Shown: one piece after another, positions 16,092 to 23,799 of the stretch
How positions within the stretch are numbered: the stretch's first letter is position 1
Layout of the letters: every line of letters starts with the position of its first letter
Assembly: GCF_031998825.1 (NCBI RefSeq)
Contig: NZ_DAMACX010000018.1
Coordinates: 1-64,000 of the forward strand
Origin: Pseudescherichia sp031998825
GTDB taxonomy: Bacteria > Pseudomonadota > Gammaproteobacteria > Enterobacterales > Enterobacteriaceae
Direction: 5' to 3'
DNA: 64,000 nt
Made by a program: the position numbers and the translations under genes
Notes under the pieces: generated by a model
The model's database searches: none
Seen by the model: the letters and a program-made list of their open reading frames with translations, nothing else
Told to the model about the DNA's origin: nothing

Positions 16092-16616
16092 ATGGAAGGC
16101 GAAGAGACAATTTCATACCGTACAGCTGAGCAGGAGACGCTGGCGGACAGGCTAAGGCTACTGATTGGTAACCGCAGCACCCGTGCCGCCGCTGAAGAGT
16201 GGCAGCTTCCCTACTCCACGCTCAATAACTACATCAGCCGGGGAACCGATCCCTCTTTCAACGTTGCAATAAAGATTGCCGAACGGGAGAACGTCTCTCT
16301 GGAGTGGTTGGCCTACGGCGGCGCCAACCGCAAGCCACGCGAGTTGAATGAGGCGGAGGCAAAGTGGCACGTTGCGTCCAGGCCGGTGGACGATCCCCTG
16401 CAGTTCGCCTGGTCAATGGTCTATTCGTCGCTGGATGACAGCGAGCGTGAAGCGCTGCTGCGCGTTATTCACAAAGAGGGCGTGCAGGGGATCATGAGTC
16501 ATGCCGAACTCTTAGGACCCCTGGCGCGGCATATCGCTTCGCTCTCTACCAGCGAGAAAGCCCGCTTTACCCAGGAAGCCATGGCGATTATTGAGACGAT
16601 CAAGCGCAACGCGTAG
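16092..16616 (+). CDS. Phage CI-like HTH repressor
   Basis: This protein is 174 residues from the ATG at 16092; the frame is open back to a GTG at 16023 and the start is not settled. The N-terminal half is a CI-type helix-turn-helix (TLADRLRLLIGNRSTRAAAE, then WQLPYSTLNNYISRGTDPSF), with EWLAYGG closing the domain as in bacteriophage CI repressor families. The C-terminal part is short and lacks the LexA/CI peptidase Ser-Lys dyad, so RecA-triggered self-cleavage is unlikely. It sits between the Ner-like gene and the lysyl-tRNA synthetase, next to a CI-type palindrome that it may bind. Confidence 0.75.
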   Translation: MEGEETISYRTAEQETLADRLRLLIGNRSTRAAAEEWQLPYSTLNNYISRGTDPSFNVAIKIAERENVSLEWLAYGGANRKPRELNEAEAKWHVASRPVDDPLQFAWSMVYSSLDDSEREALLRVIHKEGVQGIMSHAELLGPLARHIASLSTSEKARFTQEAMAIIETIKRNA

Positions 16617-16660
16617 CGAGGGCTTATTAACGGTTTCGGTAACCCCAATTAAGATCACCC

Positions 16661-16683
16661 TGATCTCATTTTAGATAAAAGCG
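16661..16683 (+). promoter_or_regulatory. Motif upstream of the lysyl-tRNA synthetase gene
   Basis: This is the second copy of the TGATCTC..TTTT.AGAT..AAAAGCG motif (first at 15981-16007). It is preceded by ATCACC at 16654-16659, a half-site of the palindrome at 15946-15969. It ends 63 bases before the ATG. Confidence 0.45.
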
Positions 16684-16746
16684 CTTGCTTTTGCTCGCCC
16701 TCCGGACGTAGATTGTTGTGAAAACAGCGATACACAAGGAGTGGCT

Positions 16747-18258
16747 ATGAGCGAAGAGAGAGCAGTGTTTGAGCAAGAGTTAACGGGTGAACGGGAAGTA
16801 CGCCGCGAAAAACTGGCGCAGCTACGTGAAGAGGGCATTGCCTTCCCAAATGATTTTCGCCGCAACAGTACCGCAGATGCGCTTTGTGAGCGCTATGCGG
16901 GTTGTGATGCCGCGACGCTACAGGGCGATAACGTTCAGGTCGCCATAGCCGGTCGTGTGATGTCGCGCCGGATCATGGGCAAAGCCGCCTTTCTTGTTCT
17001 ACAGGACTGCGGCGGAAAAATTCAGGTCTATGCCGCCCAATCCTCACTGGGTGAGGCGTCCTACCAGCAGCACATAAAACGCTGCGATCTTGGCGATATC
17101 GTCGGCGTGGAGGGTACGCTGTTTAAAACCCAGACCGGCGAGCTTACGCTTCATGCCAGCCGGATCGCACCGCTAACCAAAGCCCTGCGGCCGCTTCCCG
17201 ATAAGTTCCATGGCTTAGCGGATCGAGAGATGCGTTACCGGCAGCGCTATCTGGACCTGATCGTCAACGACAGCGCGCGCCATACCTTTATCACTCGCTC
17301 AAAAATTCTCAGCGCCATTCGCGCGTTCATGCAGGCACGCAGCTTCATAGAGGTGGAGACGCCCATGATGCAGGCCATTCCCGGCGGCGCGTCGGCGAGA
17401 CCTTTTATGACCCACCATAATGCTCTCGATCAGCAGATGTATCTGCGTATCTCCCCTGAGCTCTATCTAAAAAGGCTGGTGGTCGGCGGCTTCGAGAAGG
17501 TATTCGAGATTAACCGCAATTTTCGCAACGAGGGAATTTCAGTTCGCCATAACCCTGAATTCACCATGATGGAGATGTACGAGGCCTATGCCGACTACAA
17601 CGACCTGATTACCTTTACCGAAGCGCTCTTCCGCCACGTAGCGGAGACGGTATTGGGAACCACTACCGTAACGTACGGCGACTGGACGTTTGATTTCGCC
17701 CAGCCCTTTACCCGCCTGACCATGACCGAGGCGATCCTGCGCTACGGTGACGGTATTATCCCTGCGGATCTGGCGACGCTGGATGCGGCGCGGCGTCTCG
17801 CCAACCGCCTGGGTATCGTGATTGAAGCAGGCTGGGGACACGGCCGCGTTATCACGGAACTCTTTGATGCGGTTGCTGAAAAGCAGCTGATCCAGCCTAC
17901 GTTTATCACCGAATACCCGGCCGAGGTCTCCCCGCTGGCGCGCAGAAACGACGCTAACCCGGACATCACCGATCGTTTTGAGTTTTTCATTGGCGGTAGA
18001 GAGATTGGCAACGGCTTCTCCGAGCTTAACGATGCTGAGGATCAGGCCGAGCGCTTTAGAGAGCAGGTTATTGCCAAAGAGGCTGGGGATGACGAAGCGA
18101 TGTTTTATGATGAGGACTATGTGACGGCGCTTGAGTATGGTTTACCTCCCACCGCTGGGTTAGGTATTGGCATCGATCGCATGGTGATGCTGTTTACTAA
18201 TGCCGCCTCTATTCGCGATGTGATCCTTTTTCCGGCGCTGCGTCCAATAAAACCGTAG
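16747..18258 (+). CDS. Lysyl-tRNA synthetase, class II (LysU/LysS-like)
   Basis: This enzyme charges tRNA-Lys. It has 503 residues from the ATG at 16747 (AAGGAG 5 bases upstream; the GTG at 16741 overlaps that site). It carries an OB-fold anticodon domain (about 60-170) and a class II core with motif 2 FRNEGISVRHNPEFT and motif 3 GLGIGIDRMVMLF. It diverges from E. coli LysS/LysU especially in the N-terminal 100 residues and around 310-370. This suggests an extra paralogue rather than the housekeeping lysS. In E. coli lysU lies beside cadBA, so the pairing with a lysine decarboxylase is a recurring theme. Confidence 0.85.
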   Translation: MSEERAVFEQELTGEREVRREKLAQLREEGIAFPNDFRRNSTADALCERYAGCDAATLQGDNVQVAIAGRVMSRRIMGKAAFLVLQDCGGKIQVYAAQSSLGEASYQQHIKRCDLGDIVGVEGTLFKTQTGELTLHASRIAPLTKALRPLPDKFHGLADREMRYRQRYLDLIVNDSARHTFITRSKILSAIRAFMQARSFIEVETPMMQAIPGGASARPFMTHHNALDQQMYLRISPELYLKRLVVGGFEKVFEINRNFRNEGISVRHNPEFTMMEMYEAYADYNDLITFTEALFRHVAETVLGTTTVTYGDWTFDFAQPFTRLTMTEAILRYGDGIIPADLATLDAARRLANRLGIVIEAGWGHGRVITELFDAVAEKQLIQPTFITEYPAEVSPLARRNDANPDITDRFEFFIGGREIGNGFSELNDAEDQAERFREQVIAKEAGDDEAMFYDEDYVTALEYGLPPTAGLGIGIDRMVMLFTNAASIRDVILFPALRPIKP

Positions 18259-18295
18259 CCATTTTTCAGCAAATACGCTTAACAGGAGGATTGAA

Positions 18296-18553
18296 TTGTG
18301 CAGCATTATAATTCATTACAACGTCAATACCGGTTGCCTGTGTACGCTTAATGAAAAGGGGGAGTTTACGCTCGCGACCACCCTAAGCGGTTGCAAAGTA
18401 TTATCCGGCGATCTCCTTAGCAGTAATATGGAGTGCTACGGTCAGACGACGGTGTTTAATTTATCGGCAAATATCTCTCTGGATATTGATATTAAATATC
18501 GAACCCGCTCCGAAGCACATGCAGTAAATTTGTTACAGAAAATGACGCAATAA
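18296..18553 (+). CDS. Small unknown protein with TTG start
   Basis: This is an 85-residue frame starting at TTG (18296), with an excellent AGGAGGA at 18284-18290. ATG and GTG alternatives nearby fall into frames that stop quickly, so the ribosome site decides the start. The protein begins MCSIIIHYNVNTGCLCTLNE, has four cysteines, three of them in the first 35 residues, and looks beta-rich and soluble. I recognise no family. It follows the synthetase by 37 bases and is probably cotranscribed with it. Confidence 0.6.
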   Translation: MCSIIIHYNVNTGCLCTLNEKGEFTLATTLSGCKVLSGDLLSSNMECYGQTTVFNLSANISLDIDIKYRTRSEAHAVNLLQKMTQ

Positions 18554-18573
18554 AGCGTCTTTCCTCCCTATTC

Positions 18574-18607
18574 AGGGATTAGCGCGCAGCTTTTGCGGCT
18601 AATCCCT
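18574..18607 (+). terminator. Hairpin after the small ORF
   Basis: A perfect 10-bp stem AGGGATTAGC/GCTAATCCCT with a 14-base loop ends the synthetase/small-ORF unit. It is followed only by TTGCAAAATA, so it is a hairpin with a poor T tail. Confidence 0.5.
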
Positions 18608-18708
18608 TTGCAAAATAAGCGCGATCCGATTTGCACTCTCAGCCTGACGGCATATCTTTAACTATACCGTAATAAACTACACTGTAAGGGCAACCGAGGA
18701 GTGAAAAG

Positions 18709-19305
18709 ATGGCAAAAGTTTTGGTTCTCTATTATTCCATGTACGGGCACATTGAGACCCTGGCACAAGCCGTAGCAGAAGGCGCGGGCAAGGTAGAGGG
18801 CGTGGAGGTGGTGGTTAAGCGCGTACCAGAGACCATGCCGCAGGAGCTATTCGAAAAATCGGGCGGTAAGGCGCAGGCAGCTCCAGTCGCTACTCCGCAG
18901 GAGCTGGCTGATTACGACGCCATTATTGTGGGAACCCCAACGCGGTTCGGCAACATGTCCGGGCAGATGCGTACCTTCTTTGATCAGACCGGTGGCCTGT
19001 GGGCATCCGGCGCGCTCTACGGCAAAGTTGCCAGCGTATTCAGCTCTACCGGTACCGGTGGCGGCCAGGAGCACACAATTACCTCAACATGGACTACGCT
19101 TGCACATCATGGAATGGTAATTGTGCCGATCGGCTATGGCACAAAAGAGCTGTTCGATATCTCTGAGGTTCGCGGCGGCACGCCCTACGGCGCGACGACC
19201 ATTGCGGGTGGCGACGGTTCTCGTCAACCCAGCGAGGAAGAGCTGACCATTGCCCGCTATCAGGGCGAGTACGTGGCCGGCCTGACCGTTAAGTTAAAAG
19301 GTTAA
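18709..19305 (+). CDS. wrbA: WrbA NAD(P)H:quinone oxidoreductase
   Basis: WrbA is a flavodoxin-like FMN enzyme that reduces quinones by two electrons and limits redox cycling. It has 198 residues, the E. coli length. The FMN-binding loop is YYSMYGHIE near the N-terminus, and TPTRFGNMSGQMR and STGTGGGQE are the expected conserved blocks. GAGG precedes the ATG. It is followed 19 bases later by yccJ, the usual pair, which is under stationary-phase control in E. coli. Confidence 0.97.
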   Translation: MAKVLVLYYSMYGHIETLAQAVAEGAGKVEGVEVVVKRVPETMPQELFEKSGGKAQAAPVATPQELADYDAIIVGTPTRFGNMSGQMRTFFDQTGGLWASGALYGKVASVFSSTGTGGGQEHTITSTWTTLAHHGMVIVPIGYGTKELFDISEVRGGTPYGATTIAGGDGSRQPSEEELTIARYQGEYVAGLTVKLKG

Positions 19306-19324
19306 CCCTAACAGGAGAAGTAAG

Positions 19325-19552
19325 ATGCCAAATCAGGAAGCAAAAGCTCATCACGTCGGCGAATGGGCAAGTATCCGTAATACTTCGCCAGAAATTGCCG
19401 AAGCCATTTTTGAAGTTGCCAACTACGACGAGAAGCTGGCAGAGCAGATTTGGGAAGAGGGAAATGACGAAGTGCTGATTCGTGCCTTCAAGAAAACCGA
19501 TGCCGATTCGCTGTTCTGGGGCGAACAAACCATTGAGCGTAAAAACGTTTAA
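19325..19552 (+). CDS. yccJ: YccJ family small protein
   Basis: This 75-residue acidic soluble protein is equivalent to E. coli YccJ in length and position, downstream of wrbA. It contains the pattern PEIAEAIFEVANYDEKLAEQ and a conserved IWEEG. No function is established. AGGAG precedes the ATG. Confidence 0.93.
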   Translation: MPNQEAKAHHVGEWASIRNTSPEIAEAIFEVANYDEKLAEQIWEEGNDEVLIRAFKKTDADSLFWGEQTIERKNV

Positions 19553-19562
19553 CTCCCCTCGC

Positions 19563-19584
19563 CTCCCCCGCCTGCGCGGGGGAG
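19563..19584. terminator. GC-rich hairpin between convergent genes
   Basis: A 9-bp perfect stem CTCCCCCGC/GCGGGGGAG with loop CTGC lies between yccJ and the convergent gene. It has no T run on either side. Confidence 0.45.
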
Positions 19585-19594
19585 CGATAACCTT

Positions 19595-20122
19595 CTACCA
19601 CCCTAACGCCGCTCTGATTTCACCCCGATAGAGCGTAGCAATCTGTTCTGGCACCTGCTGAATATAGCTTTTTGCGTGTTCACGCACCTCTCCCGTTAGC
19701 CCCTGTAAGTAAGCGATAGCCGCTTCAACCGTTGGTGTTTTACCCTCAATGGAATCTATTCGCGCTGGCAGCGCCGTCCAGATAAGGGCATCGATGCCGC
19801 GCTGACGCGCCCAGTCGGCAAGCACGCCCGTTGTCTGGGGAGTAATATGTAGCGATCCTACCCCATCCACCCGCTCCTCCGGGATCCCCTCTCGCTTGCG
19901 CAGCGCCTGACACGCCTCGCTGAGAGAGGAGGTAACAAGCGTTTCCCAGAGCACCGGGACAGGTTTTGCGTTTAGGCAGATGGCGGTAGCCAACTCTCCA
20001 CCGTCACTGACGCGTGTAAACTCAATGGGTAGCGTCGGGCCGTCATGGTGCCACTCGCCCGCCACGGGTAGCTCGCCCGATTTCCAGACCAGCGATCCCC
20101 AGCCCAAACACACTATTTTCAT
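19595..20122 (-). CDS. Unknown protein, possibly gamma-glutamylcyclotransferase-like
   Basis: This 175-residue soluble protein starts MKIVCLGWGSLVWKSG. The GWGSLVW segment resembles the YGSLxW substrate loop of the gamma-glutamylcyclotransferase-like fold. I cannot identify the catalytic acid with confidence, so the assignment is tentative. There is no signal peptide. It is a single gene between yccJ and the SOS-type dinI-like gene. Confidence 0.6.
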   Translation of the reverse strand: MKIVCLGWGSLVWKSGELPVAGEWHHDGPTLPIEFTRVSDGGELATAICLNAKPVPVLWETLVTSSLSEACQALRKREGIPEERVDGVGSLHITPQTTGVLADWARQRGIDALIWTALPARIDSIEGKTPTVEAAIAYLQGLTGEVREHAKSYIQQVPEQIATLYRGEIRAALGW

Positions 20123-20244
20123 CAGCCTTGCTCCTGTAGATGCGTCATATCAACACTAAAGCTTTAACTATGAACGTGATAAAGCGCAACCCGGAGACGA
20201 TGTATTTTGCTTTACCTTGGCTGGCAAGCCTTCTATAGTAACGC

Positions 20245-20260
20245 CTGTATATATAACCAG
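20245..20260. promoter_or_regulatory. LexA SOS box
   Basis: CTGTATATATAACCAG has the obligatory CTG-N10-CAG frame and an AT-rich spacer like the consensus TACTGTATATATATACAGTA. It ends 17 bases upstream of the GTG start of the DinI-family gene. Confidence 0.8.
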
Positions 20261-20277
20261 GCTTCGAGGGTGGGTGT

Positions 20278-20517
20278 GTGTTTGTTGAATTAGTGTATGA
20301 CAAGCGAAACGTGGCTGGGCTGCCGGGTGCACGTGAAATTATCCTGGACGAGCTGACGCGTCGGGTTCACCGCATCTTCCCGGACGCCGAGGTGCGGGTC
20401 AAACCGATGCAGGCCAACGGGCTAAACAGCGACGCCAGCAAAAGCGACAGAGAGAAACTGAACCGCATGCTGGAAGAGATGTTTGAAGAGGCCGACATGT
20501 GGCTGGTCGCAGAATAA
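20278..20517 (+). CDS. DinI-family protein, MsgA-like
   Basis: This 79-residue protein starts at GTG (20278). The DinI fold is recognised from the N-terminal strand FVELVYDKRN, ELTRRVHRIFPDAEVRVKP, and the acidic C-terminal helix LEEMFEEADMWLVAE. It is closest to Salmonella MsgA (79 residues); true DinI is 81 and differs in sequence. DinI modulates RecA filaments, and MsgA was described as a macrophage-survival gene. The LexA box directly upstream supports SOS induction. Confidence 0.85.
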   Translation: MFVELVYDKRNVAGLPGAREIILDELTRRVHRIFPDAEVRVKPMQANGLNSDASKSDREKLNRMLEEMFEEADMWLVAE

Positions 20518-20535
20518 AACCGCTTCGGCGGTTTT
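20516..20535. terminator. Bidirectional terminator
   Basis: AAAACCGC-TTCG-GCGGTTTT is a perfect 8-bp stem with a stable TTCG loop and A/T flanks that give T tails both ways. It starts at the dinI-like stop codon and lies 5 bases before the LysR stop. Confidence 0.85.
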
Positions 20536-20539
20536 ATTT

Positions 20540-21415
20540 CTATTGGTTAAGCGAGGCTTTCAACGCCTCAATAAACAGGCTGACCCGCTGCGGTAAATAG
20601 CGGGTCGTTGGCAGTAACGCCCACACTGAAAGCATCTGCGGCTGAGCATCCCTGAGGGCTATTTCAACCAGTGTCCCGTCAGCAATCTCCTTCATGACAT
20701 CCCAGCGGGTGAGTTGGGCGAGTCCCATTCCCTGTACACATAGCTCCCTGACCCCCTCCACATTATTTGAACTGAAGCGGCCTTCAACGCTGATGCTCGT
20801 GTTTTGCCCGTCCGCCTCAAACGTCCACTGCGGCACGCTGGTTAAGCGCAGGCAGGGGTGATCGCCTAGCTGCCGAAGCATTTCAGGACGTCCGTGGCGT
20901 TGAAGATAGGCTGGAGAGGCGCAGAGGATCCGCGGGTTATCAGTAATTTTGCGCGCAATCAGCGTTGAATCGCGCAGCGGCGCAATGCGTATCGCCACGT
21001 CAATACCGCCACCGACAATGTCCACGACGTCTTCATTAAGCTGAAGATCGACATTGAGGTGTGGATTAGCCGCTAACAGTTCAGGGATCAGCGGCAGAAT
21101 GTTTCGCCGCCCAAATCCAGAGGGAGCCGTAACCCGTAATAGCCCAATGGCACCCGCTGTTTTGCCGGAGAACAGCGACTTTGCCCCCTCCTCCGCCTCG
21201 ACAAGCGCCCTGGCGTAGGGCAGAAACTCTGTTCCCTCTTCGGTCAATGATACCGAACGCGTGGTGCGTTGCAGAAGACGAACGCCCAGATCTTGTTCAA
21301 GCCCAGCCAATCGCCTTGAGACAGCCATAGGGGACATGTCGAGCCGCCGCGCGGCTTTCGCCAGGCTGCGGGTTTCGCAAATGGTAAGAAAGAGCGAGAC
21401 ATCCTGCAGATGCAT
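20540..21415 (-). CDS. LysR-family regulator
   Basis: This is a 291-residue LysR-type regulator. An N-terminal winged HTH (SLAKAARRLDMSPMAVSRR, then LAGLEQDLGVRLLQRTTR) is followed by a two-lobed effector domain (about 90-290). It is divergent from the old-yellow-enzyme gene with 116 bases between them, the usual arrangement for a LysR regulator and its target. The inducer is unknown, though electrophiles or enones would fit the neighbour. Confidence 0.88.
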   Translation of the reverse strand: MHLQDVSLFLTICETRSLAKAARRLDMSPMAVSRRLAGLEQDLGVRLLQRTTRSVSLTEEGTEFLPYARALVEAEEGAKSLFSGKTAGAIGLLRVTAPSGFGRRNILPLIPELLAANPHLNVDLQLNEDVVDIVGGGIDVAIRIAPLRDSTLIARKITDNPRILCASPAYLQRHGRPEMLRQLGDHPCLRLTSVPQWTFEADGQNTSISVEGRFSSNNVEGVRELCVQGMGLAQLTRWDVMKEIADGTLVEIALRDAQPQMLSVWALLPTTRYLPQRVSLFIEALKASLNQ

Positions 21416-21531
21416 AAGACCCCTTTTTATAACGAATAATGTTATACCGACGTATCAATTCAGCCAGTTTATGCCAGAAGAGAGAGCGATTATATTGATT
21501 TTTTGATTTAATACTCATCAGGAGTTTTAGC

Positions 21532-22626
21532 ATGAAAGCATCAACGCTGTTTACTTCATACCCTCTCGGCAAGCTGTCCTTGCGTAACAGGCTGGTTGTG
21601 GCCCCGATGACCCGCGTCACGGCGTCTGTGGATGGCATCGCCAGCGAACGTATGAAAGCCTACTACGAAGATTTTGCGCGAGGGGGATTCGCTCTTGTCA
21701 TTACCGAGGGCATCTATATCGATACCGCCTGGTCACAGACCTACGCCTACCAGGCCGGATTAACCAGCACCAGGCAGTCTGCCGCCTGGAGAGAGATTGT
21801 CGAGGCTGTCCATGGTCAAGGAGGCCGCATTTTTGCCCAGATCCAACACGCTGGCGCGCTCTCGCAGGGTAACTATTTTCAGGAGGGTACCGTTGGACCC
21901 TCGGCGATCCGTCCCGTAGGTAAACAGATGTCATTTTACCGGGGTGAAGGTGAGTACCCTGTTCCGCGTGAGCTGGAGGAGGCGGAGATCCTCGGCATTA
22001 TTGCCAGCTTTGCCGACGCCGCGGCACGTGCGGTTGAGGAAGCCGGTTTTGATGGCGTGGAGATCCACGGAGCGAACGGTTATTTGCTTGATCAATTCTT
22101 TACCGACTACACCAACCTGCGTACCGACAGATGGGGCGGGGAGATCGCCGGACGGCTTACCCTAAGCCTGGAGACGATCAAAGCAGTCAGAGCGCGCGTA
22201 GGTCAGCATGTTCCCGTGGGGATCCGAATCTCCCAGGGCAAGGTCAATGACTTCTTTCATAAGTGGGCTAACGGTGAAGAGGATGCACAGACGGTATTTA
22301 CGCTACTCGCCAGTGCAGGTCTGGACTATCTGCATCTGACCGAGTACGAAGCGTGGCAGCCTGCCTTTGCGGGTAATCCACTCTCCCTTGTGGCTCTTGC
22401 ACGGAAGTACGCCCCCGAGCTGACGATTATGGCTAACGGCAGCCTGCACGATGAAGCTAAGGCGACGGAGGTCATGAACAGCGGGGCTAACTTTATTGCT
22501 CTTGGACGCGGGGCGCTGGCTAACCATGACTGGCCATTGCGCATTGCGCAGGGCAAACCGCTTCAGCCGTTCGATAGCGCTATCCTCGGCCCCATCGCTG
22601 ATATTAAAGCGTGCGAACTACCGTAG
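21532..22626 (+). CDS. Old-yellow-enzyme NADH:flavin oxidoreductase
   Basis: This 364-residue FMN TIM-barrel enzyme of the OYE family reduces activated C=C bonds or nitro groups with NAD(P)H. The family blocks are VVAPMTRVTAS near residue 21, FAQIQHAG, and the HGANGYLLDQFFTDYTNLRTD active-site segment (His-x-x-Asn), with the C-terminal FMN-phosphate loop FIALGRGALAN. AGGAG precedes the ATG. It is probably controlled by the divergent LysR gene. The natural substrate is unknown. Confidence 0.88.
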   Translation: MKASTLFTSYPLGKLSLRNRLVVAPMTRVTASVDGIASERMKAYYEDFARGGFALVITEGIYIDTAWSQTYAYQAGLTSTRQSAAWREIVEAVHGQGGRIFAQIQHAGALSQGNYFQEGTVGPSAIRPVGKQMSFYRGEGEYPVPRELEEAEILGIIASFADAAARAVEEAGFDGVEIHGANGYLLDQFFTDYTNLRTDRWGGEIAGRLTLSLETIKAVRARVGQHVPVGIRISQGKVNDFFHKWANGEEDAQTVFTLLASAGLDYLHLTEYEAWQPAFAGNPLSLVALARKYAPELTIMANGSLHDEAKATEVMNSGANFIALGRGALANHDWPLRIAQGKPLQPFDSAILGPIADIKACELP

Positions 22627-22723
22627 CGATCACGTCGCTCGCTTTCCAGACACAGGCCGGGCAGCGGACGAATACGCCCGGTCATCGTCCCTGTCTCTGA
22701 TAACTCCCCCTCCCCTCATAGAT

Positions 22724-22832
22724 CGTGATCCTTTTCTCCTTTTAAGAAATTACCTGCGCAAACCGTAGACAGTTTAACAACTCGGCTTTATCGTTAACAT
22801 GAATAATAAATCATTATTGAATAAATATTCAA
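22724..22832 (+). promoter_or_regulatory. Sugar-transport operon promoter, copy 1 of a duplicated regulatory block
   Basis: A CRP-like left half-site (CGTGA at 22724) with TTTTCTCC begins the block. A 34-base AT-rich element at 22799-22832 ends it, 13 bases before the ATG. The 34-base element matches 31 of 34 positions of one at 28187-28220, and its 3' part holds TTGAAT-AAAT-ATTCAA. Both parts recur at similar spacing upstream of the isomerase gene (75 versus 78 bases), which implies a common regulator, probably the SorC protein. Confidence 0.7.
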
Positions 22833-22845
22833 TGTGGAGAAAACG

Positions 22846-23787
22846 ATGAACGCTACCTTTGTAAAATCCGTACTGCTCGCTTCCATGATTGCCGCTTCCG
22901 GTTCGCTGTTTGCAGCGGATAATGGACTGATCGCTATTATTACCCCTTCACACGACAACCCTTTCTTTAAAGCGGAGGCTGATGGCGCGGCGGCGAAAGC
23001 CAAAGAGCTGGGTTACACCACCCTCGTCGCCTCGCATGACGACGATGTGAACAAGCAGAACCAGCTGATTGAGACCGCTATCGCTCGTAAGGCGAAAGCG
23101 ATTATTCTCGATAACGCCGGGGCCGATGCCACCGTCGGGCCGCTGGAGAAAGCCAAGGCCGCGGGCGTTCCGGCCTTCCTGATCGATCGCGAAATTAACA
23201 AAACCGGCATCGCCGTGGCGCAGATCGTTTCCAACAACTACCAGGGCGCACAGCTGGGCGCAGAGAAGTTCGCCAAGCTGCTGGACGGTAAAGGCAAGTA
23301 CGTCGAGCTGCTGGGGCGCCAGTCGGACACCAATGCCAGCGTTCGCTCCCAGGGTTACCATGACATTCTGGACGACTATCCGGACATGAAGATGGTGGCG
23401 CAGCAGACCGCTAACTGGAGCCAGACCGAAGCGTTTAACCGTATGGAAGCCATTCTGCAGACCAATCCAGACATTGTTGGCGTCATCTCCGGCAACGATA
23501 CCATGGCGCTGGGGGCCGAGGCCGCGCTGAAGGCTGCCGGTAAGACGAATGTTATCGTCGTCGGCTTTGACGGCAGCGACTACACCCGCGACTCCATTAT
23601 TAACAAAGGCAACATTAAAGCCACCGTACTGCAGCCAGGCTGGGAGCAGGCGCAGATGGCCGTTGTCCAGGCGGACTACTTCCTGAAAAACGGTAAAGCA
23701 CAGAAAGATGAAAAGCAGCTGATGGATTGCGTCCTGATCGATGAGTCAAACGCTAAAAAACTCAACATGTTTAAACTCGGCGAGTAA
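22846..23787 (+). CDS. Sugar ABC transporter binding protein (RbsB-like)
   Basis: This is a 313-residue periplasmic binding protein with signal peptide MNATFVKSVLLASMIAAS up to LFAAD. The mature part is the Peripla_BP_4/RbsB type, with AIITPSHDNPFFKAEADGA, NAGADATVGPLEKAK and VISGNDTMALGAEAALKAAG. GGAG lies before the ATG at 22846. It heads a four-gene operon with a DUF2291 lipoprotein, an ATPase and a permease. The ligand is probably a pentose or deoxy-sugar, given the fucose-isomerase-like enzyme in the same regulon, but cannot be fixed from sequence. Confidence 0.9.
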   Translation: MNATFVKSVLLASMIAASGSLFAADNGLIAIITPSHDNPFFKAEADGAAAKAKELGYTTLVASHDDDVNKQNQLIETAIARKAKAIILDNAGADATVGPLEKAKAAGVPAFLIDREINKTGIAVAQIVSNNYQGAQLGAEKFAKLLDGKGKYVELLGRQSDTNASVRSQGYHDILDDYPDMKMVAQQTANWSQTEAFNRMEAILQTNPDIVGVISGNDTMALGAEAALKAAGKTNVIVVGFDGSDYTRDSIINKGNIKATVLQPGWEQAQMAVVQADYFLKNGKAQKDEKQLMDCVLIDESNAKKLNMFKLGE

Positions 23788-23799
23788 GGCGGAGGCGCT

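Noticed and set aside
16023..16616. CI-like protein as a self-cleaving SOS repressor
   Set aside because: The C-terminal part is short and lacks the peptidase Ser-Lys dyad of LexA/CI.
11547..18607. Whole lysine island as an integrated prophage or mobile element
   Set aside because: Only two phage-type regulators are present; no integrase, transposase, attachment repeats or tRNA junction was seen.
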